Shown here in pieces: positions 1 through 7,078 of a stretch of 10,372 nt of DNA. A model generated the notes under the pieces. That model ran no database searches. It was not told where the DNA came from and saw only the letters and a program-made list of their open reading frames with translations. The stretch is from positions 1-10,372 of the forward strand of contig PLMF01000364.1 of NCBI GenBank assembly GCA_003142355.1, in the 5' to 3' direction. Source of the DNA: Bryobacterales bacterium. Its GTDB lineage: Bacteria > Acidobacteriota > Terriglobia > Bryobacterales > Bryobacteraceae. Both the position numbers and the translations under genes were made by a program. Every line of letters begins with the position of its first letter. Position 1 is the first letter of the stretch.

Positions 1-350
1 GACACCGCCAGGTACGCGCGGCACCGGCGGTACTTCCAACGGGACCTCACTGGGAACGCCACGCGCCGCGAGACCACCAGCCGCCCCGGCTTCACCATAA
101 TCCCCAGCGTGTGGCTGCGCGCGTCGTGCGCGTGCACCAGGTCGTGCCGGCGGGCCAGCAGCATGGCGCGCGCCAGGCCCAGAGGCTCCACTCGCCAGCC
201 CCGCCTGCGCGCGGCCTCGAACAGCGGCCCGTCGCGGCGCGCCAGCAACGTGGATTCCACGCCCGCCGCGGCCAGCCCTTCCACCAGCCGGAGCGCCTGC
301 CACTGGCCCCCGCGCATTTCCTTTCCGGCATCGAGGTGCAGGATGCGCAT
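1..350 (-). CDS. GT4-family glycosyltransferase, N-terminal part (runs off left edge)
   Basis: Translating the minus strand from the ATG at 350 gives an open frame of 116 codons that leaves the window without a stop. It begins MRILHLDAGKEMRGGQWQAL. A first beta strand followed by a GGQ loop, then LVEGLAAAG, and later DLVHAHDARSHTLG, is the usual N-terminal Rossmann half of GT4/GT-B glycosyltransferases that act on lipid-linked or LPS-type glycans. The donor-binding C-terminal half lies outside the window, so sugar specificity cannot be read. The ATG shares base 350 with the TGA of the upstream GT2 gene (TGATG), which suggests translational coupling. Both enzymes probably serve the same surface glycan; that is inference. 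Confidence 0.82.
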   Translation of the reverse strand, partial: MRILHLDAGKEMRGGQWQALRLVEGLAAAGVESTLLARRDGPLFEAARRRGWRVEPLGLARAMLLARRHDLVHAHDARSHTLGIMVKPGRLVVSRRVAFPVRSRWKYRRCRAYLAV

Positions 351-1087
351 CAGCTCATGTTTCTCGCTTTAGAGTATTTCAGGAAGGTGTAGAATGCTGC
401 CATCTGGGCGATCACCAGCCCCTCCGGTCCATCTAGAAACCCGCGTTGGAAAAGGTAGGTTTTCGCGAACGCCCAGGCGGGGTCCAGAATCAGACGCGAG
501 AGCGGGACCTTCACCTGGCGCGCGGCCAGTTCCTGCGCCGCCAGCGTGGTGTAGCGGTCCAAGGTCTTGAGGTGCTCGGAAAGCGACTCGCAGGTGAAGT
601 GCAGGATGTTGCTCTCCAGGTGGCCCACGCGCCCGCGGGGCTGCACGCTCTCGTGGACGAAATCGCCGGTCCATTCGGCCTTGCGGCGGTCGTAGAGCCG
701 CACCTTGCGGTCGGGGTACCAGCCCGAGTGCAGAATCCAGCGGCCCAGGTAGCGCGCCATGCGCGGCATGGTATAGGCGTCGTATTGCGGGCCGCTCTTC
801 TTGAGGTTCCAGATTTCGGCCTCGAGCCCTTCGCTCAGCGCCTCGTCGGCGTCCAGCGAGAGGATCCAATCGTGGGACGCCTGCTCCGCCGCCCGGTTCT
901 TCTGCGCCGCGAATCCGAGCCAGCCGGCTTCGATCGCGCGCGCGCCCAGTTTCTCGGCCAGCTCCACCGTCCGGTCCACCGATCCGCTGTCCACAATCAG
1001 GATCTCATCCGAACAGCGCAGGCTCTCGATGGCGCGGGCGATGTTCCGCTCTTCGTTTAACGTGATGATGGTGGCCGTTATCTTCAT
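350..1087 (-). CDS. GT2-family glycosyltransferase, WaaE/KdtX-like
   Basis: A 245-residue cytoplasmic GT-A glycosyltransferase that would transfer a sugar from a nucleotide donor to a lipid or LPS-core acceptor. The N-terminus (ITATIITLNEERNIARAIES, residues 3-22) is the nucleotide-binding start of GT2 enzymes. IVDSGSVDRT (31-40) carries the first conserved Asp, and LSLDADEAL (76-84) is the DxD-type metal and donor site. GWYPDRKVRLY (122-132) and GDFVHESV (141-148) match the LPS-core glucosyltransferase WaaE/KdtX subgroup, as does its length of about 250 residues. There is no C-terminal membrane domain. The ATG is 6 bases after the M50 protease stop, and the stop overlaps the next glycosyltransferase start by one base. 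No clear Shine-Dalgarno is seen, so coupling is likely. Exact acceptor is unknown. Confidence 0.88.
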   Translation of the reverse strand: MKITATIITLNEERNIARAIESLRCSDEILIVDSGSVDRTVELAEKLGARAIEAGWLGFAAQKNRAAEQASHDWILSLDADEALSEGLEAEIWNLKKSGPQYDAYTMPRMARYLGRWILHSGWYPDRKVRLYDRRKAEWTGDFVHESVQPRGRVGHLESNILHFTCESLSEHLKTLDRYTTLAAQELAARQVKVPLSRLILDPAWAFAKTYLFQRGFLDGPEGLVIAQMAAFYTFLKYSKARNMS

Positions 1088-1093
1088 GGCGGT

Positions 1094-2059
1094 CTATAAG
1101 CCGCCGTCGCCGATCGGCACGAACGTGAAACAGAGAATGAAGACTGCCAGGGCGATCCATGCCAGCCTCCGGCGGCCGGCGCCCGGATCCGTGGCATCGT
1201 AGATCCCCGGATGACGCCGCCCCAGCCAAAACAGCAGTACCGCCCAAATCAACCATCCGAGCCAGAACTTTCCCAGCGGCAGCAGCAGGACGCACAGCAC
1301 CGTCGAGATGGTCCGGTGGCGCCGCGGAAAAAACGAGTACACAATGTGTCCGCCGTCGAGCTGCCCGATCGGAAGCAGGTTCAACGCGGTCGCGAACATC
1401 CCCACCCACGCGGCGCGCGCCACCGGATGCAGATAGATATCGCTCGCCGCCACCCCCGGGAAAATGACGCGCTCCAGCAGCCACTCCAAGCCGGGGACGC
1501 CAAAATGCAGGCTGCCCTGGTGTTCGATGCCCGGGATCACTTTGGAAAACGCCAACCCCACCGAAAGAGCCGGCAGCAGGAATACGAAACCGGCCAGAGG
1601 GCCCGAGACTCCGATATCGAACAGAGCCCGCTTGGAATAAATCGGGGAGCGCACGCGAATGAAGGCTCCGAACGTGCCCATGAACGGCGACGGCAGAAAA
1701 TACGGCAGGCTCGCATCCACGCCGTGATACGCCGCGGCGAAGTAGTGTCCGAACTCGTGCGCCAGCAGGATGGCCAGCAGCGTCAGGGAGAAGGGCAGGC
1801 CTTGCAGCAGACCGGCGGGATGCCGCCAGAACACGGCGTACAACTGAAAACTGCGTTCGATTTCGAGCGGCAGATTCGTCTCGAAATCATGCTGCATGGC
1901 CGCGCCCACCACGGTGCTGGTCGCCAGCGTCAACGCAAACAACAGGGCATGAAACCAATAGCGCTGGCGCGTGGGTGCTTCCACGGCGGCGCCGGCTTCA
2001 CCGTTACCGTCTTCGGCGTACAGGGAGTACGAGGCGGGAGAGAAATCCTGAGAGGACAC
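1094..2059 (-). CDS. M50 site-2-type intramembrane metalloprotease
   Basis: A 321-residue polytopic membrane protein. The zinc motif HEFGH is at 101-105 at the end of a hydrophobic segment (87-108). The second metal-site motif, NLLPIGQLDGGHI (227-239), supplies the conserved Asp of site-2 proteases. Other hydrophobic stretches lie near 34-55, 148-172, 254-280 and 297-316. This family cleaves transmembrane substrates within the membrane, often releasing membrane-held regulators. No PDZ domain is visible, unlike RseP. The substrate is unknown. The start is a GTG at 2059, 23 bases after the HU stop. No ATG occurs until residue 55, which would delete the first membrane segment, so GTG is preferred even though no good Shine-Dalgarno is seen. 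It sits between HU and the glycosyltransferases, probably in one transcript. Confidence 0.9.
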   Translation of the reverse strand: MSSQDFSPASYSLYAEDGNGEAGAAVEAPTRQRYWFHALLFALTLATSTVVGAAMQHDFETNLPLEIERSFQLYAVFWRHPAGLLQGLPFSLTLLAILLAHEFGHYFAAAYHGVDASLPYFLPSPFMGTFGAFIRVRSPIYSKRALFDIGVSGPLAGFVFLLPALSVGLAFSKVIPGIEHQGSLHFGVPGLEWLLERVIFPGVAASDIYLHPVARAAWVGMFATALNLLPIGQLDGGHIVYSFFPRRHRTISTVLCVLLLPLGKFWLGWLIWAVLLFWLGRRHPGIYDATDPGAGRRRLAWIALAVFILCFTFVPIGDGGL

Positions 2060-2082
2060 GATGAACCGCCGCGTGCAGCGGT

Positions 2083-2352
2083 CTACTGCAGCGTCTGTAA
2101 CTCCTTGCCGGGCTTGAATCGCACGGCCTTTCCGGGCGGGATGGAAACCTCCGCGCCGGTGCGCGGGTTGCGTCCGATCCCCGTCTTGCGCGGCTTCACG
2201 TTGAACACCCCAAAACCGCGCAACTCAATGCGGTCGCCCTGTTCGAGCGCCTTCTTCATGGATTCGAAGACGGTTTCGACCGCCATTTCGGCTTTGGTCT
2301 TGGTGATGCCGGTCCTGTTTACGACCTCGTTGATGATGTCCAGCTTGATCAA
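2083..2352 (-). CDS. HU/IHF-family DNA-binding protein
   Basis: An 89-residue nucleoid protein of the usual family length. It starts MIKLDIINEVVNRTGITKTK, the typical helical dimerisation half. Residues 46-89 hold the beta arm, with GFGVFNVKPRKTGIGRNPRTG; Pro63 in the RNPRTG tip is the residue that intercalates between base pairs in HU and IHF. It bends DNA as a dimer. HU and the IHF subunits cannot be separated confidently from sequence alone, so no symbol is given. The start codon is TTG (complement of 2350-2352), chosen because a perfect AAGGAGG lies 7 bases upstream and the protein is then full length. It is the first gene of a probable HU-M50-GT2-GT4 operon, and a good promoter lies upstream. 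Confidence 0.95.
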   Translation of the reverse strand: MIKLDIINEVVNRTGITKTKAEMAVETVFESMKKALEQGDRIELRGFGVFNVKPRKTGIGRNPRTGAEVSIPPGKAVRFKPGKELQTLQ

Positions 2353-2359
2353 AACTCAG

Positions 2360-2366
2360 CCTCCTT
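2360..2366 (-). promoter_or_regulatory. Shine-Dalgarno AAGGAGG for the HU gene
   Basis: The minus strand reads AAGGAGG, then 7 bases, then the TTG start at 2352. It is the strongest ribosome binding site in the window and decides the non-ATG start of the HU gene. Most other genes here have little or no Shine-Dalgarno. Confidence 0.85.
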
Positions 2367-2409
2367 CTCCAGGCACGGGGCGACATTCCTTCCCGCATCG
2401 GTCAACTAC

Positions 2410-2439
2410 ATGATAGGATTGAATTTAGTTTCATGTCAA
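2410..2439 (-). promoter_or_regulatory. Sigma-70-type promoter for the HU operon
   Basis: On the minus strand TTGACA (complement of 2434-2439) is followed after 18 bases by TATCAT (complement of 2410-2415). The -35 is a full consensus match and the -10 matches at five of six positions if TATAAT is the reference. The start of transcription would fall near 2403, giving a leader of about 50 bases before the TTG. The -35 lies inside the first codons of the divergent flavin reductase gene. This is a motif match only. Confidence 0.55.
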
Positions 2440-2927
2440 GCGAGGTGGGCGTCACCAGTGCCGAATTCCGGCGCGCCTGCGGGCGCTTCGCCACCGGCAT
2501 CGCAATCGCCAGTGTTTTGGACACTCGGGGAGCGCCCCACGGGCTGACGGTGAGTTCCTTCACATCCACATCGCTCGATCCCCCGCTGATCCTGATCTGC
2601 CTCGGCCACCGGGTGAGCGCTATCCACGCCTTCCGCGCCTCGGCGCACTTCGGAATCAACGTGTTAGCCGAGGACCAGCGCGATCTCGCGGAGCGCTTCG
2701 CTGGTAAGGGGCAGGACCGCTTCGATGGATTGAAGTGGCGCCGCGGCAAGACCGGTGTGCCTTTACTGCCCGGTGTGCTGGCAGCCATCGAATGCGCCGT
2801 GCGGCAGCGCTTCACCGCCGGCGACCACGACGTTTTCGTGGGCCAAATGGTCCGCGCGCGCGTGGCCGCCGGTGCGCCCCTGATCCACTTCGCCAGCCAT
2901 TACCGTCGCTTGGACCTAAGTCGCTGA
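2433..2927 (+). CDS. Flavin reductase-like (FMN-binding) domain protein
   Basis: A 164-residue protein of the HpaC-like flavin reductase family. Such proteins bind FMN and use NAD(P)H to make reduced flavin for a monooxygenase, or act as small flavoproteins. The family pattern is clear: FRRACGRFATGIAIAS near the start, GLTVSSFTSTSLDPPLILIC (37-56) as the flavin-binding stretch, FGINVLAEDQ (73-82), and GDHDVFVGQMV (130-140). The length is usual. It starts at ATG 2433, diverging from HU with 80 bases between the two start codons. No strong promoter or Shine-Dalgarno is seen; TAGGAT at 2414-2419 is a weak -10 candidate. Only 17 bases separate its TGA from the sensor kinase, so the two may be co-transcribed. 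No partner oxygenase is in the window, so the substrate is unknown. Confidence 0.9.
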   Translation: MSSEVGVTSAEFRRACGRFATGIAIASVLDTRGAPHGLTVSSFTSTSLDPPLILICLGHRVSAIHAFRASAHFGINVLAEDQRDLAERFAGKGQDRFDGLKWRRGKTGVPLLPGVLAAIECAVRQRFTAGDHDVFVGQMVRARVAAGAPLIHFASHYRRLDLSR

Positions 2928-2928
2928 T

Positions 2929-2934
2929 TATACT
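2929..2934 (+). promoter_or_regulatory. Possible -10 element (TATACT) before the sensor kinase
   Basis: TATACT lies between the flavin reductase stop and the kinase ATG at 2945. Transcription would start near 2941, giving an almost leaderless message. No good -35 is found at 16-18 bases; TTGGAC at 2910-2915 is too close (13 bases). It is a weak internal-promoter candidate, and read-through from the flavin reductase gene is equally possible. Confidence 0.25.
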
Positions 2935-2944
2935 GAAGACGAGG

Positions 2945-5884
2945 ATGACAGCACGACTCATGGCCGGGGCGCTTCTGTGGTGCGCGTTGACGCGCGGCGC
3001 GCTGGCGCTCGATCCGCATAAGAGTCTCACGCAGTATTCGCGGACCGTGTGGAGCCAGGAACACGGGCTGCCGCAGGATACCATCCGCGCCATCGCGCAA
3101 ACCACCGACGGGTATCTCTGGTTGGGCACCGATGAAGGACTGGCGCGGTTCGACGGCTACGAATTCGCGGTCTTCAACAAGGACAGCGGCGATCTGCCGG
3201 GAAATTCGATTACGGCGCTGGCGGCGGCCCGCGACGGGTCGTTGTGGATCGGAACCTCCAACGGCCTGACTTGTTATCGCGACAAGCGATTCCGCACCTA
3301 CACCACCCAACAGGGGCTGCCCGACAACGCCATCACCGCGCTCGTGGCGGACCACGCAGGGACGCTGTGGATCGTGGCCGGCGTGTATCTCAGCCGGTAT
3401 CAAGACGGGAAGTTCACGAATCTCGCGCCGGGTCCGGACCTGCCCGTGACCGCGGTGCGCGCCATCCGCGAAGACTGGCATCGCGATTTGTGGGTTGGGG
3501 GTTTCGGCGGCGTGGGCAAGCTCGTGGCCGGGAGATTCTTGCCGGTGCTGGATGCCGCGAGCCTCGGTGGCAACATCGTCACCAGCATGCTGGTGGACCG
3601 GCACGACAATCTCTGGCTGGGCGGTACCCTGGGGTTGATCGAGCGGTCGCCGGGGGGCGGCATCCAAAGATACACCGAGCGCGATGGCTTGCCCAACGCC
3701 TTCGTTCGGGCGTTGTGGGAAGATCGCGACGGCAACGTTTGGGTGGGTACCAACGCCGGGCTGGCGCGGCTGGAAGGAGGGCGTCTGGCGGCCTCGAGCG
3801 GCGAAGGCGGATTCCCCCGCGAGTTGGTGCGGTGCATCTTCGAAGACAGCGAGGGCGACCTTTGGGTCGGTGCAAATAGCGGGCTCAACCGTCTCCGGGA
3901 CGATGTGTTTACGGTCTACGGCAAGAGCGAAGGGCTGCCCAACGACGAGCCCAACACCGTCTTCCAGGACCGCGGCGGCCGCGTTTGGGTGGGATTCCAC
4001 GAAGGCGGGCTGCTGCTGTTCTCGGGTGAAAGGCCGAGGCTCTACACCACCAGCGACGGGTTGCCGGATGACGATGTCGTTTCCATTCGCGAGAGCCGGA
4101 CAGGCGACCTGCTCATCGGCACGCGCGGAGGACTATCGCGGTTGCACGGCCAACATTTCGACAACTTCGCGCCTCCCGATCCGCTGGGCCGGCGCAATGT
4201 GTTCGACGCCCTCGAGGATTCGCGGGGGCGGCTCTGGCTCGCCCAACCGGGAGGCTTGAGCGAGCTTCGCGGCAGCCAGGTCCGGAAGGTGGTTCAGGGC
4301 GAGCCTTTGCTGGTGGACGCGGTGGTGACCCTGTGCGAAGGGCGCGACGGGGCCTTGTGGGCCGGGACCTACGGGAAAGGGCTCTGGCGCATTCAGGGTG
4401 AAGACGCCCGCCTGTTTACGGTGGCCGATGGGCTCTCCAACAACCAGATCCGCTCGTTGTACCAGGACCCCGACGGCACGCTCTGGATCGGGACTTTCGG
4501 CGGGGGCCTGGACGCGCTGCGCGACGGCCGCTTCCAGGCGTTTACAGCCAAGGACGGCCTGTTGAGCGACAATATCGCCAGCTTGACCGACGACGGCGAA
4601 TCGCTCTGGCTGAGTACCACGCGGGGCATCTGCCGGATTGCCAAGCGCCAACTGCGCGCGTTCGCCGCCCACCAGAGGAAAATTCTGGAACCGGCCAATT
4701 ACGGCGTGGAAGACGGCCTCCGCAGCGCCCAATGCTCGCCCAGTTATCCCATCGGCGGGGGCGGGAACCGCACGTCCGACGGGCGCCTGTGGTTCACCAC
4801 GGCCCGCGGGCTGGCGGTGCTCGATCCGCATGGGCTCAAGCAGGCCGGGCCGGCGCCGGTTGTGCACCTGGTGGCGATGACCGCGGACGGCCTGCCGGTG
4901 GATCTCGGCCGCGCGGCGCGGCTGGCGCCGGGGAGCCAGCGCATCCAGGTCCGCTACACCGCCATCCATCTCGGCGCCCCGGAGCGCGTGCGGTATTCCT
5001 ATAAGTTGGATGGGCTCGAAGCGGAATGGCTGGGGGCCGGGGGCCGGCGGGTGATCGACTACAACAGCCTGCGCCACGGCCGCTACCGGTTTACCGTGAG
5101 AGCCAATCTGCCGGGCGGGCCGGTCAGCGAAGAATCGTACTCCTTCGAATTGCTGCCGCGGTTCTACGAGACGGCATGGTTCCGTCTGCTGTGCGCGGCG
5201 CTGGTGCTGGTCTGCGCGTGGGCCGCGTTCCGGCTGCGTGTGCGGCAGATCCGCTACCGGTTCGCGCTGGTCCTGGATGAGCGGGCCAGGTTGGCGCGCG
5301 AGATTCACGACACGCTGGCGCAGGGATTCGTGGGCATCTCTTCGCAGCTCGACGCGGTAGCCATGTGCCTGCCGGATGAGACTGCTCCCGTGCGCAAGTA
5401 CTTGGATATTGCGCGCAAGATGGCGCGGCACAGCCTCACCGAGGCGCGGCGTTCGGTGATGGACTTGCGGGCCTCGGTCCTGGAAGGCCAGGACCTGGCG
5501 GCGGCCCTGGAATCGAGCACGCGGCTGTGGGCCGCCGGGTCGGGGGTCGACGTGGACGTCGATATCACCGGGCCGCGGACCCCTCTCACCGAAGAGGCCG
5601 AGCAGCAGTTGCTGCGCATCGCGCAGGAGGCCGTGACCAACGTTCTGAAACATGCCGGAGCCAGCAAGATCTGGGTCAGCCTGCACATCGAAGCGCGCCG
5701 GCTCTTCCTGCGCATTGTGGACAATGGCCGCTGCTTTGAGCAGCAGGACGCGTTTTCCTCGCAAGGCGGCCATTTTGGACTGATCGGGATGCGCGAGCGC
5801 GCCGAACGGCTGGGCGGCGAACTGCGCCTGGCGAGTCGACCCGGAGGCGGGACCGAGGTGGAAGTGAAGGTGCCATTGCCATGA
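2945..5884 (+). CDS. Two-component sensor histidine kinase with periplasmic double propeller
   Basis: A 979-residue membrane kinase. Residues 1-21 form a signal peptide ending ALA before LDPHKSL. From about 48 to 627 come roughly 14 copies of the Reg_prop repeat (pattern D-G-x-L-W-[IVL]-G-T-x-x-G-L), for example at 55-67, 97-108, 262-273, 304-314, 510-522 and 612-624, enough for two seven-bladed propellers. A Y_Y_Y beta-sandwich follows (about 668-738), then one membrane helix (745-765). The kinase part is HisKA_3 with REIHDTLAQG (His788 the phosphorylation site) and a HATPase with QEAVTNVLKHA (N box, Asn899), DNGRCFE (Asp926) and GLIGMRERAERLGG (945-958). Cys930 replaces the usual glycine of the DNGxGF motif. 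It presumably senses an extracellular ligand and phosphorylates the adjacent regulator. A 70-codon open extension upstream to 2735 overlaps the flavin reductase and lacks family similarity, so ATG 2945, followed by the signal peptide, is chosen. The ligand is unknown. Confidence 0.93.
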   Translation: MTARLMAGALLWCALTRGALALDPHKSLTQYSRTVWSQEHGLPQDTIRAIAQTTDGYLWLGTDEGLARFDGYEFAVFNKDSGDLPGNSITALAAARDGSLWIGTSNGLTCYRDKRFRTYTTQQGLPDNAITALVADHAGTLWIVAGVYLSRYQDGKFTNLAPGPDLPVTAVRAIREDWHRDLWVGGFGGVGKLVAGRFLPVLDAASLGGNIVTSMLVDRHDNLWLGGTLGLIERSPGGGIQRYTERDGLPNAFVRALWEDRDGNVWVGTNAGLARLEGGRLAASSGEGGFPRELVRCIFEDSEGDLWVGANSGLNRLRDDVFTVYGKSEGLPNDEPNTVFQDRGGRVWVGFHEGGLLLFSGERPRLYTTSDGLPDDDVVSIRESRTGDLLIGTRGGLSRLHGQHFDNFAPPDPLGRRNVFDALEDSRGRLWLAQPGGLSELRGSQVRKVVQGEPLLVDAVVTLCEGRDGALWAGTYGKGLWRIQGEDARLFTVADGLSNNQIRSLYQDPDGTLWIGTFGGGLDALRDGRFQAFTAKDGLLSDNIASLTDDGESLWLSTTRGICRIAKRQLRAFAAHQRKILEPANYGVEDGLRSAQCSPSYPIGGGGNRTSDGRLWFTTARGLAVLDPHGLKQAGPAPVVHLVAMTADGLPVDLGRAARLAPGSQRIQVRYTAIHLGAPERVRYSYKLDGLEAEWLGAGGRRVIDYNSLRHGRYRFTVRANLPGGPVSEESYSFELLPRFYETAWFRLLCAALVLVCAWAAFRLRVRQIRYRFALVLDERARLAREIHDTLAQGFVGISSQLDAVAMCLPDETAPVRKYLDIARKMARHSLTEARRSVMDLRASVLEGQDLAAALESSTRLWAAGSGVDVDVDITGPRTPLTEEAEQQLLRIAQEAVTNVLKHAGASKIWVSLHIEARRLFLRIVDNGRCFEQQDAFSSQGGHFGLIGMRERAERLGGELRLASRPGGGTEVEVKVPLP

Positions 5885-6504
5885 ACGACAAAATTCGAAT
5901 TCTGGTTGCCGAAGACCACCTGGTGGCCCGGGTGGGCGTCAGCACGATTGTCAACATGCAGCCCGATATGACGGTGGTGGCGGAGGCCTCCAACGGCCAG
6001 CAGGCCGTGGAGTTGTTCCGTAAGCACCGGCCGGATGTGACCCTGCTGGACTTGCGCATGCCCGGGATGGGAGGAGTGGAGGCGGCCACCGCCATCCGGG
6101 CCGAGTTTCCCACCGCCAGGATGATCGCCCTCACCACTTACGGCGGTGACGAAGACATCCGCCGCGCGCTGGCCGCCGGGGTGCTGGCGTACCTGACGAA
6201 AGACGTCCTGCACGATGAGTTGTTGAAAGCGATTCGCGCCGTGCATGCCGGCCAGACCTACCTGCCTGCGGCCGTGGCGGCAGCGCTGGCGGCGCAGCTG
6301 CCGAGGCCCGATCTGAGCGCGCGCGAGGTCCAGGTATTGGAGCTGATCGTGCGCGGTCTGGCGAACAAGCAGATCGCCTACACGCTGAACATAGCCGAGC
6401 ACACGGTAAAGAACCACGTAAAGAACATCCTGAGCAAGCTAGGCGCCCAGGACCGCACGCAGGCCGCGACCGCCGCCATTCAGCGCGGCATCATCCACCT
6501 GTAA
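5881..6504 (+). CDS. NarL/FixJ-family response regulator
   Basis: A 207-residue two-domain regulator of normal length. The receiver has the acidic pair Glu11-Asp12 (VAEDH), the phosphoacceptor Asp57 in LLDLRMPGMGG, Thr85/Thr86 (ALTTYGG) and Lys107 (YLTKD), so all switch residues are present. The C-terminal LuxR helix-turn-helix runs from about 145, starting LSAREVQVLELIVRGLANKQ and continuing through the recognition helix HTVKNHVKNILSKLGAQDRTQA. Its ATG overlaps the kinase TGA (ATGA at 5881-5884), so it is almost certainly translated with, and phosphorylated by, that kinase. Target genes are not evident; the flavin reductase upstream and the operon itself are candidates. Confidence 0.95.
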   Translation: MNDKIRILVAEDHLVARVGVSTIVNMQPDMTVVAEASNGQQAVELFRKHRPDVTLLDLRMPGMGGVEAATAIRAEFPTARMIALTTYGGDEDIRRALAAGVLAYLTKDVLHDELLKAIRAVHAGQTYLPAAVAAALAAQLPRPDLSAREVQVLELIVRGLANKQIAYTLNIAEHTVKNHVKNILSKLGAQDRTQAATAAIQRGIIHL

Positions 6505-6547
6505 AACCCGGTGACAACCCGGGGACGTTCCGTCTGTCACCGGGTTT
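6504..6547 (+). terminator. Strong hairpin between convergent genes, possible terminator
   Basis: AAACCCGGTGACA (6504-6516) pairs perfectly with TGTCACCGGGTTT (6535-6547), a 13-bp stem with an 18-base loop. The left arm begins on the last base of the response regulator stop codon. On either strand only a short T run follows, so it is not a textbook intrinsic terminator, but its place between convergent stop codons (6504 and 6574) fits a two-way transcription end. Confidence 0.6.
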
Positions 6548-6561
6548 CGTCACCGGGTTTC
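6536..6561. repeat. Tandem 13-bp direct repeat inside the hairpin region
   Basis: GTCACCGGGTTTC occurs twice in a row at 6536-6548 and 6549-6561. The second copy can also pair with the left arm at 6504-6515, so two mutually exclusive hairpins are possible. AACCCGG is likewise found twice on the left side (6505-6511 and 6516-6522). Confidence 0.9.
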
Positions 6562-6573
6562 CCATCTTACGCT

Positions 6574-7053
6574 TTACGGCAGCGTCTCTCTCAGCACCTT
6601 CTCGCTCTGCCTGGAGCGAAACTGCCGCAGCCGCTGGCGCAATTCCGGACGGCTGTTGGCCAGAATCGCGACTGCCAGCAGCGCCGCGTTGCGCGCGCCC
6701 GCCCCGCCGATGCCCAGGGTGCCCACCGGAATCCCGGCGGGCATCTGCACCGTCGAGAGCAGCGAATCCAAACCCTTGAGTGTGGCGCTCTCCATGGGAA
6801 CGCCCAGCACCGGCAAGAGTGTGTGGGCGGCGCACACGCCGGCCAGGTGCGCGGCTCCGCCCGCAGCCGCAATCACAACCTCGATGCCGCGCGATTCCGC
6901 CCGACCCGCGTACTCCACGGTCTCGGCGGGCGTGCGGTGCGCCGAAAGCACGCGACACTCGTGGTCAACCCCGAATTCCTCGAGCAGCTCGGCGGCCTGG
7001 CGCATGGTCTTCCAGTCCGACTTGCTGCCCATGATCACCGCCACCAGTGGCAT
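6574..7053 (-). CDS. purE: N5-carboxyaminoimidazole ribonucleotide mutase
   Basis: A 159-residue cytosolic enzyme of de novo purine synthesis that converts N5-CAIR to CAIR. The family signatures are all present: MGSKSDW (8-14), which binds the ribotide phosphate; SAHRTP (37-42) with the catalytic His39; AAAGGAAHLAG (62-72), the acidic/CO2-shuttling loop; and MPAGIPVGTLGIGGAGARNAAL (104-125). Length matches class I bacterial PurE. No purK lies in the window, although the two are often adjacent. It starts at ATG 7053, with no clear Shine-Dalgarno, 25 bases after the M56/TonB sensor stop on the same strand. It is therefore probably expressed, at least partly, from the blaI promoter. It converges on the response regulator across the hairpin at 6504-6547. 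Confidence 0.96.
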   Translation of the reverse strand: MPLVAVIMGSKSDWKTMRQAAELLEEFGVDHECRVLSAHRTPAETVEYAGRAESRGIEVVIAAAGGAAHLAGVCAAHTLLPVLGVPMESATLKGLDSLLSTVQMPAGIPVGTLGIGGAGARNAALLAVAILANSRPELRQRLRQFRSRQSEKVLRETLP

Positions 7054-7078
7054 AGTGGAATACCCACGATACCGTAGT

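Noticed and set aside
1211..2413. 400-codon plus-strand open frame over the M50 protease and HU
   Set aside because: It is opposite two clear genes, has biased Arg/Gln/His composition and runs through the HU promoter region.
2735..2944. In-frame 70-codon upstream extension of the sensor kinase
   Set aside because: It overlaps the flavin reductase in another frame, is Arg/Pro-rich and would bury the clear signal peptide beginning at 2945.
2900..4000. 366-codon minus-strand open frame over the propeller region
   Set aside because: Its regular pattern reflects the antisense of the repeated propeller blades; there is no recognisable protein.
4133..5773. 546-codon open frame antisense to the sensor kinase
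   Set aside because: It lies wholly opposite the well-supported kinase, is rich in Arg, Pro, Gln and His as expected for a GC-rich shadow frame, and shows no family motif.
6504..6561. CRISPR-like array or attachment site
   Set aside because: Only two adjacent 13-base repeats with no spacers, no cas genes, no tRNA and no integrase nearby.
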